Shown piece after piece: positions 32,502 through 37,249 of a stretch of DNA of 37,249 nucleotides. Numbering within the stretch: position 1 is the stretch's first letter; each line of letters starts with the position of its first letter. Source of the DNA: a virus; the IMG/VR virus record IMGVR_UViG_3300047551_000492, positions 1-37,249 of that record; one strand, written 5' to 3'. The notes below the pieces were generated by a model. It was not told the origin of the DNA. It saw only the letters and a list, made by a program, of their open reading frames with translations, and searched no databases. The position numbers and the translations under genes are program-made.

Positions 32502-33362
32502 ATGAAAAATTTACTAAAAGAAGTAATGATAAAAGATTCATCAAAAAAGAAAACCGTCACAAGAGTTGAAGATACTTCTTTTATTGATGGCTTGATTGAA
32601 AAGATAGAGTCTGGATATTTAGCACAAGCAAAACCAAAGTTTACAAAGAAGAGCAATTTTTCTCCTTCTGGATTAACATATGGTGCTGGTGAATGCCCAA
32701 GATATTGGTACATGATGTTTGATGGTGCTCCTGCATTTGATAACTCAACCGCCTACGGGGTTGCCAATAGAAATAATGGAACCTATGGTCATGAAAGAAT
32801 TCAAAAGGCAATAGAACTATCTGGGCTTCTTGATAAAGATATGGTTATGGATCCTAAGCCAAGAACTTTTAACAAACAAACACATCCATCAATGGAGTTT
32901 AGAGTAGAGGCAGAAAATCCTCCCTTCCTTGGATATGGCGATGTAATGCTAAATATAAATGACGAAAGAGTTATTGGAGAAATAAAAACAATAAGTAATG
33001 AAGGATTCGAATATAAAAAGAAAAGTAGAAAGTCTAAGATGGGTCATCTTATGCAACTACTAATTTATATGCGATTATGGAAAATTGACAAAGGTGTAAT
33101 GATTTATGAAAATAAAAATAATCATGAACTATTAACTTTGCCAGTTGTAATGAATGATCATTTCCGTCGGTGGGTAGACCAGGCATTTGATTGGATGAGA
33201 GAAGTATATGCGAGTTGGAAGAAGCAGGAGTTACCACAAAAACCTTACAGGTCCAATTCTAAGATATGCAAAGAATGTCCAATACAAAAAGCATGTGCTG
33301 AAGCAGAGACAGGGGTAATTAAAATTAAACCTCTGGAGTTGCTGGAAGATGAAAAGTTGTAA
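32502..33362 (+). CDS. Cas4-like PD-(D/E)XK exonuclease with iron-sulphur cysteines
   Basis: The 286-residue protein has the RecB/Cas4 nuclease signature: GHERI with H97, GYGDVML with D147, the E160-x-K162 pair in VIGEIKTIS, and a Q-x3-Y motif (Q185, Y189) in a helix. Four cysteines, C65 near the N-terminus and C256, C259 and C265 near the C-terminus (CKECPIQKAC), match the 4Fe-4S arrangement of Cas4. No CRISPR array or other cas genes are present. In phages such nucleases are usually recombination or end-processing exonucleases acting with a RecA-like protein. The gene lies between RecA- and RuvC-like genes. Confidence 0.85.
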   Translation: MKNLLKEVMIKDSSKKKTVTRVEDTSFIDGLIEKIESGYLAQAKPKFTKKSNFSPSGLTYGAGECPRYWYMMFDGAPAFDNSTAYGVANRNNGTYGHERIQKAIELSGLLDKDMVMDPKPRTFNKQTHPSMEFRVEAENPPFLGYGDVMLNINDERVIGEIKTISNEGFEYKKKSRKSKMGHLMQLLIYMRLWKIDKGVMIYENKNNHELLTLPVVMNDHFRRWVDQAFDWMREVYASWKKQELPQKPYRSNSKICKECPIQKACAEAETGVIKIKPLELLEDEKL

Positions 33363-33645
33363 CTGGTGCGATAAAAATTTTGATTCAAATATTTCTTATC
33401 AAATATATTGCTCTGAGCAATGTAGAGAACAAGCAACCAAAGAAAAAATAACACAAAGATATATTCAATCTAGAAGGCAGAAAAGAAGAGGAAAGAACAG
33501 GGAGTGTAAGCATTGTGGCTCTAAGTTATCAATATATAACGATGAGCCACTTTGCAATAATTGCAGCATTAATCCTAATGATGTTAAAAAAGCATTAAAG
33601 CAAATTAAAGGAATGGGAAATGACCAAAGCAAAAGAAACAGATAG
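33349..33645 (+). CDS. Double zinc-finger protein
   Basis: The 98-residue protein has two cysteine clusters: C4-x2-C7 with C21-x3-C25 (IYCSEQCREQA), and C53-x2-C56 with C69-x2-C72. A basic linker (SRRQKRRGKNRE) sits between them, suggesting nucleic acid binding. It overlaps the Cas4-like gene by 14 nt and the RuvC-like gene by 26 nt. Role unknown; it could target a nuclease or resolvase to DNA. Confidence 0.7.
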   Translation: MKSCNWCDKNFDSNISYQIYCSEQCREQATKEKITQRYIQSRRQKRRGKNRECKHCGSKLSIYNDEPLCNNCSINPNDVKKALKQIKGMGNDQSKRNR

Positions 33646-34219
33646 ATACTTTAGGCAAGATCTATCGACTCAGCCTGGGGTCATATGTGCTATTGATGCA
33701 AGTACTAATAGTTTAGCCTTTACAATTTATTCCTATAAAAATTTATCAGATCATGGAAAAATTATTTTTGACGGTAAAGATATTTATCAGAAAGTAATTG
33801 ACGCTAACAAAAAGACTAAGGCTTTGTTTCAATATTATAATCTTGTAGAGGCTATTGTTATTGAGCATACTGTTTTTATGAATTCCCCGAAAACTGCAGC
33901 AGACCTTGCTCTTGTGCAGGGTGCAATCATAGGTGGCGCAGGTTTGGCGGGAGTTAATATAATTGGCAAAGTATCCCCAATAACATGGCAATCATATCTT
34001 GGGAATAAAAAACTAACTAAAGAAGAACAACTACAGATTAGATCTGCAAATCCAGGCAAGTCCCTTTCTTGGTATAAATCTTATGAGAGAGACTTCAGAA
34101 AACAAAGAACAATAAAATTATTAGATGTTATTTATGATAAAAAAATAGAAGATAATGATGTTGCAGACTCAGCAGGCATCGGGCATTGGGCTATTAATAA
34201 TTGGGATAAGGCGGTTTGA
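33620..34219 (+). CDS. RuvC-like Holliday junction resolvase
   Basis: The 199-residue protein shows the RNase H-like core of RuvC: first strand AIDASTNSLAF with D26, IVIEHTVFMNSPKTAADLAL with E82, WQSYLGNKKLTKEE, and DNDVADSAGIGHWA with D180 and D183. This D-E-D-x2-D set matches RuvC active sites. It cuts four-way DNA junctions, resolving branched replication or recombination intermediates before packaging. Neighbouring recombinase and exonuclease genes support the role. Its stop falls in the -35 of a predicted promoter. Confidence 0.82.
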   Translation: MTKAKETDRYFRQDLSTQPGVICAIDASTNSLAFTIYSYKNLSDHGKIIFDGKDIYQKVIDANKKTKALFQYYNLVEAIVIEHTVFMNSPKTAADLALVQGAIIGGAGLAGVNIIGKVSPITWQSYLGNKKLTKEEQLQIRSANPGKSLSWYKSYERDFRKQRTIKLLDVIYDKKIEDNDVADSAGIGHWAINNWDKAV

Positions 34220-34244
34220 CAGGAGAGATTATGGGTGCTAAACT
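34216..34244 (+). promoter_or_regulatory. Promoter-like site (TTGACA-17-TAAACT, TG-extended) over the HTH gene start
   Basis: TTGACA (34216-34221) spans the RuvC stop and the start of the AGGAGA site. After 17 nt TAAACT (34239-34244) follows, with TG one base upstream. The predicted start near 34251 is inside the 51-residue HTH gene, so it would serve the downstream DUF1599-like and terminase genes. Confidence 0.5.
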
Positions 34245-34386
34245 ATATACAAATGAACTATGGCTTAAAAAAAGATTTCATATTGATAAGAAATCTCCAG
34301 AAGCCATAGCAAAAGAATGCGGGGTAAGCGTGGAAACCATATATGTTTACCTAGCCAAATTTGGATTAAGGAAGTCAAAGCGATGA
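34231..34386 (+). CDS. Tiny helix-turn-helix protein (51 aa)
   Basis: A 51-residue frame with a good ribosome-binding site (AGGAGA) fills the gap between resolvase and the DUF1599-like gene; its stop overlaps the next start (ATGA). Residues about 21-46 (KSPEAIAKECGVSVETIYVY) form a clear helix-turn-helix like resolvase or sigma-type DNA-binding domains, with a basic end (GLRKSKR). It may be a stand-alone DNA-binding regulator or packaging accessory. A promoter-like site overlaps its own start, which would allow autoregulation. Confidence 0.7.
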   Translation: MGAKLYTNELWLKKRFHIDKKSPEAIAKECGVSVETIYVYLAKFGLRKSKR

Positions 34387-34745
34387 GTTTAGAGCCAGTA
34401 TTCCCAGATATGAAAAGATTTAATTGCCAGGATCTTTATCTTCTTACAGTAGGAACCTCTGCTGGTAGAGAAATATATGACTCTTGTCATGAGATTGCCC
34501 ACATGCTAGTCAAAAAGAACATCGCATATGGAAACTCTGCATTAGAGCCAGTTCGTATTTTTAGTAAAGCAGATGCAAGAGAGCAACTCCATGTTCGTAT
34601 CGATGATAAGTTAAGTAGAATAATGCGTGGTACAGAATATGTTGGTGATAACGATATCGATGATCTTATTGGATATCTTGTTTTGTTAAAAATAGCAAAA
34701 GCAAAAGAATTAGAAAGGCTAGAGGCATACGGACATGTCGACTGA
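34383..34745 (+). CDS. DUF1599 / Nmad1-like protein
   Basis: The start at 34383 (ATGA overlap) is preferred over an upstream in-frame start that would run through the HTH gene. The 120-residue product has KKNIAYGNSALEPVRIFSKA, LHVRIDDKLSRIMRG and DIDDLIGYLVLLKIAKA, which match the DUF1599 pattern (DYGNSA, RIDDKLSRI, DLIGYL), named nucleotide modification associated domain 1. The acidic and basic residues in these motifs are intact. Its exact chemistry is not established; it may act on modified nucleotides or pools. No other base-modification gene was identified in the window. Confidence 0.7.
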   Translation: MSLEPVFPDMKRFNCQDLYLLTVGTSAGREIYDSCHEIAHMLVKKNIAYGNSALEPVRIFSKADAREQLHVRIDDKLSRIMRGTEYVGDNDIDDLIGYLVLLKIAKAKELERLEAYGHVD

Positions 34746-35268
34746 ACAAGATTTAGTAAAGCACTTAGATGAAATAAATAGTGTAGTTGGAGAGTACCTA
34801 AAAGGAAATGATGCAACTAAAATTTCTAAAGATCTTGCTATTCCAAGAACTCGTGTAGTTCAACACATTAATGAATGGAAGGTTATGGCATCTGCAAATG
34901 ATGCTATTAGGTCTCGTGCCAAAGAAGCATTGGCTGTGGCAGATGCACATTACAATAAACTAATTTCTAAATCATACGAAGTAATAGATGAGGCAAGTTT
35001 AAACAATAATTTAAGCGCAAAAACTCAGGCTATTAAACTAGTTATGGATATTGAATCTAAAAGAATTGATATGTTGCAAAAAGCAGGGCTATTAGAAAAT
35101 AAAGAACTTGCAGAAGAAATGTTGCAAATAGAAAAGAAGCAAGAAGTATTAATGGGAATTCTTAGAGATATTGCATCTGAATATCCACAGATTCGTGATG
35201 AAATTATGCGTAGACTTTCTGACATTGCAAAAAAGGATGAAGTGATTACAATTGTCCATGATGTTTGA
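34735..35268 (+). CDS. Terminase small subunit-like protein
   Basis: The 177-residue protein overlaps the previous gene by 11 nt and ends inside the large terminase gene. Residues about 24-48 form a helix-turn-helix (GNDATKISKDLAIPRTRVVQ), followed by long helices (SAKTQAIKLVMDIESKRIDM and NKELAEEMLQIEKKQEVLMG) suited to oligomerisation. DNA-binding HTH plus coiled-coil, placed directly before the large terminase, is the standard small terminase layout. It would recognise phage DNA and start packaging. No specific sequence signature was available, so context carries weight. Confidence 0.72.
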   Translation: MSTEQDLVKHLDEINSVVGEYLKGNDATKISKDLAIPRTRVVQHINEWKVMASANDAIRSRAKEALAVADAHYNKLISKSYEVIDEASLNNNLSAKTQAIKLVMDIESKRIDMLQKAGLLENKELAEEMLQIEKKQEVLMGILRDIASEYPQIRDEIMRRLSDIAKKDEVITIVHDV

Positions 35269-37036
35269 TGATTTTCTTGAAGCCCTTGCCGATAATCATT
35301 TTGAAGAAACCCCAGTAGACGCAAAGACATTTGTTGAGTCCCCAGACTATTTGGGTCAACCTGGTCTATCAGATATTCAATATGACATAGTTCAAGCAAT
35401 GAGTCAGATTTATCGTAAAGAAGATTTACAAATGTTAATGGGTGATGAAGAAGGAGCAAGATATTATGAAAAATACACAAAGAACGAAATCATATTACAA
35501 CTTGGGAAGGGTAGTGGGAAGGACTTTACCTCTACTGTTGCCTGTGCTTATATTGTCTATAAGTTATTATGTCTTAAAGATCCTGCAAGATATTTCGGAA
35601 AACCAAGTGGAGATGCAATAGATCTTATCAATGTTGCTATTAACGCTCAACAGGCTAAGAATGTTTTCTTTAAAGGTTTTAAAACAAAGATTGAAAAGTC
35701 ACCATGGTTTGCTGGTAAGTATGAAGCAAAAGTAGACTCTATTAGTTTTGAAAAATCTGTAACTGTTTATTCTGGTCACTCAGAAAGAGAATCACATGAA
35801 GGTTTAAACCTTTTGCTTGCAGTTCTTGATGAGATTTCAGGCTTTGCATCTGAAGTGGCAACAGGTAATGAACAAGGAAAAACTGCTGACAATATCTACA
35901 AAGCGTTTCGTGGCTCAGTAGATTCTCGCTTCCCAGATCTTGGCAAAGTAGTTCTTCTTTCATTTCCAAGATATAACGGAGACTTTATTTCTGAGCGGTA
36001 TGAAGCAGTAATTGCTGAAAAAGAAGTAGTATCAAAGACACATAGATTTATAATCAATCCATTAATTCCAGAAGATGATAAAGATAATTGGTTTGATATT
36101 AGTTGGGATGAAGATCATATTAAGTCTTATAAATACCCTGGAGTTTTTGCTCTTAAAAGACCTACTTGGGAAGTTAATCCAACTAGAAAGATTGATGACT
36201 TTAAGATTGCCTTCATGACAGACCTTGGTGATGCAATGATGCGCTTTGCTTGTGTTCCTACATATGCTTCTGATGCATTTTTTAAACAGGCAGATAAAGT
36301 AAGAGCCTGTATGAGTATTAGAAATCCTCTTGATACATTCAGAAGATTTGAAGAAAACTTTAAGCCAGATCCAGAAAAAGTTTATTATGTTCATGCTGAC
36401 CTTGCACAAAAACATGACAAATGTGCTGTTGCAATTGCACATGTTGAGAAGTGGGTCAACGTGCAGGTAATTAAAGACTATGAGCAGATATCTCCTGTAG
36501 TAGTTGTAGATGCAGTAGCGTGGTGGGAGCCAAAAGTGGAAGGTCCAGTAAATCTATCTGAGGTAAAGCAGTGGATACAAAATCTACGCAGGCTTGGATT
36601 TAATATTGGATTAGTTACATTTGACCGTTGGCAATCATTTGATATTCAGAATGAACTACAAGCGGTAGGAATGAGAACAGAAACCGTATCTGTAGCAAAG
36701 AAACATTATGAAGATATGGCAATGCTAGTATACGAAGAGCGATTGGTTATGCCTTCTATTGAGTTATTATTTGAAGAATTAACAGAATTAAAAATAACAA
36801 AGACAGATAAAGTTGATCATCCTAGAAAATTATCTAAAGATTTAGCAGACGCAGTTTGTGGCTCTATTTTTGGAGCAATATCATACACGCCAAGGGATCA
36901 AAACCTTGAAGTTGAGATTCACACATTTAAGGATAAGCCCCGTAGAGTTGACACGCTCCCTGAGAACGTGATACAATATAAACCTAGTCAAATAGAAGAC
37001 ATAGAAAACTATTTGGATAGACTAAAAACAATATAA
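35258..37036 (+). CDS. Terminase large subunit
   Basis: The 592-residue packaging motor (start at ATG 35258; a second ATG is at 35261) has the ATPase motifs: Walker A LGKGSGKD (K88) and Walker B LLLAVLDEIS (D191, E192). A C-terminal nuclease region follows, with HADLAQKHDK (D381), VTFDRWQSFD and a DLADAVCG motif carrying the late aspartate. The translocase pumps DNA into proheads, and the nuclease cuts concatemers. No strong ribosome-binding site is close to the start, so translation may be coupled to the small subunit. A full promoter for the next gene lies in its 3' end. Confidence 0.92.
   Translation: MMFDDFLEALADNHFEETPVDAKTFVESPDYLGQPGLSDIQYDIVQAMSQIYRKEDLQMLMGDEEGARYYEKYTKNEIILQLGKGSGKDFTSTVACAYIVYKLLCLKDPARYFGKPSGDAIDLINVAINAQQAKNVFFKGFKTKIEKSPWFAGKYEAKVDSISFEKSVTVYSGHSERESHEGLNLLLAVLDEISGFASEVATGNEQGKTADNIYKAFRGSVDSRFPDLGKVVLLSFPRYNGDFISERYEAVIAEKEVVSKTHRFIINPLIPEDDKDNWFDISWDEDHIKSYKYPGVFALKRPTWEVNPTRKIDDFKIAFMTDLGDAMMRFACVPTYASDAFFKQADKVRACMSIRNPLDTFRRFEENFKPDPEKVYYVHADLAQKHDKCAVAIAHVEKWVNVQVIKDYEQISPVVVVDAVAWWEPKVEGPVNLSEVKQWIQNLRRLGFNIGLVTFDRWQSFDIQNELQAVGMRTETVSVAKKHYEDMAMLVYEERLVMPSIELLFEELTELKITKTDKVDHPRKLSKDLADAVCGSIFGAISYTPRDQNLEVEIHTFKDKPRRVDTLPENVIQYKPSQIEDIENYLDRLKTI
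36948..36977 (+). promoter_or_regulatory. Near-consensus promoter (TTGACA-18-TACAAT, TG-extended) for the secreted protein
   Basis: TTGACA (36948-36953), an 18-nt spacer and TACAAT (36972-36977) with TG one base upstream lie within the last codons of the large terminase. The predicted start near 36984 gives a leader of about 79 nt before ATG 37063. GAGTTGACACGC (36945-36956) is identical to 23717-23728. Confidence 0.7.
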
Positions 37037-37062
37037 ATAAAATGAATAATAAAAGGAGAAAA

Positions 37063-37249
37063 ATGAATTCATTTAAGAAGATCGCTCTTGCCGTGGTTGC
37101 AGCCATGACATTGGGCACACTCGTAGTGACACCTGCAAGTGCCAATACCGTTTCTGTAGACGTAACAACAGAAATTTCTGGCGCAGGTACTGCAGCCTCA
37201 CCATTCACAGTTAAGGTTCCATCTGATAACGTAGTAAGCGTTGCAGACA
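37063..37249 (+). CDS. Secreted protein with Sec signal peptide, partial
   Basis: The frame starts at 37063 behind AAAAGGAGA and runs off the right edge, giving 62 complete codons. Residues 1-27 are a typical signal peptide: basic N-terminus with two Lys (K5, K6), hydrophobic core (IALAVVAAMTLGTLVV) and an ASA cleavage site before residue 28. The mature start is Thr/Val/Ser-rich, like bacterial surface or secreted beta-domain proteins. Codons are GC-richer than neighbours (GCC, CTC, GTG, GGC) and it has its own strong promoter. Roles might be host-surface change or superinfection exclusion, but the visible part shows no functional motif. Confidence 0.8.
   Translation, partial: MNSFKKIALAVVAAMTLGTLVVTPASANTVSVDVTTEISGAGTAASPFTVKVPSDNVVSVAD

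Noticed and set aside
32502-33362. CRISPR-Cas locus suggested by the Cas4-like gene
   Set aside because: No repeat-spacer array and no other cas gene is present; the neighbours are recombination genes.
34317-34382. Longer N-terminus for the DUF1599-like protein
   Set aside because: It would run through the HTH gene in another frame and lacks a ribosome-binding site; ATG 34383 forms the typical ATGA overlap.
122-37063. If the window were circular, the partial frame at 37063 would join in frame with the partial frame ending at 122
   Set aside because: Frame agreement has a one-in-three chance. The join would leave no portal or protease gene and would fuse a secreted protein to a tail that looks unrelated. 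The simplest view is that the window is an internal segment; a read spanning the ends would decide.
1-37249. Numerous open frames on the - strand and in other + frames
   Set aside because: They lie within strongly supported + strand genes, lack ribosome-binding sites and recognisable protein patterns, and many show low-complexity antisense translations (for example 14749-15190 opposite the Ala/Glu-rich helix).

Overview
This window reads as one continuous stretch of a tailed-phage (siphovirus-type) genome. All 38 supported coding sequences are on the + strand, packed with 1-14 nt overlaps or very short gaps, and no stretch over 300 bases lacks a gene. The DNA is AT-rich. I see no tRNA, rRNA, CRISPR array, insertion sequence or integrase. 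Lysis, portal and prohead-protease genes are absent apart from a possible protease or scaffold tail at the left edge, so the window is probably part of a larger genome. Host is inferred only. Apparent leaderless starts, sigma70/SigA-like promoters with extended -10 boxes, and a gene set like that of large actinobacteriophages (DnaE polymerase, RecA-like recombinase, Cas4-like nuclease, RuvC, MerR-like protein) fit a phage of a low-GC, perhaps aquatic, actinobacterium. No single gene proves it.

Layout. 1-5086 is the head and neck module: end of an upstream gene, major capsid protein, a small acidic protein, head-tail connector and neck proteins, tail terminator and major tail protein. 5160-6213 holds two paralogous tail-assembly chaperones, encoded separately instead of by the usual frameshift. 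6237-15542 is a 3101-residue tape measure protein, predicting a very long tail. It carries an internal duplication flanking an insert with an HNH-like motif. 15542-23127 encodes the tail tip and baseplate: distal tail-like protein, a 1465-residue hub or adhesin, and four smaller proteins.

23127-27439 starts the replication module: zinc-ribbon protein, MerR-like HTH protein, two small proteins, DnaB-type helicase, a protein of unknown function, DnaG-type primase and a probable gp32-like ssDNA-binding protein. 27443-34219 holds the DnaE polymerase, RecA-like recombinase, a candidate PD-(D/E)XK protein, Cas4-like exonuclease, RuvC-like resolvase and small zinc-binding proteins. 34231-37036 holds a tiny HTH protein, a DUF1599/Nmad1-like protein and both terminase subunits. 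The right edge cuts a secreted-type protein with a clear signal peptide and its own strong promoter.

Regulation visible in the sequence. Two promoter classes appear. One has only an extended -10 (TGnTATAAT) and no clear -35; it lies mainly in the structural region. The other has full TTGACA and -10 boxes, 17-18 nt apart, usually with TGn, and lies in the replication and packaging region. Terminator-like hairpins follow the capsid gene and the major tail gene. The most interesting points are the split chaperone pair with separate start signals, the HNH-like insert in the tape measure protein, the two promoter classes (including a 12-bp block shared in different reading frames), and the secreted protein behind the terminase.
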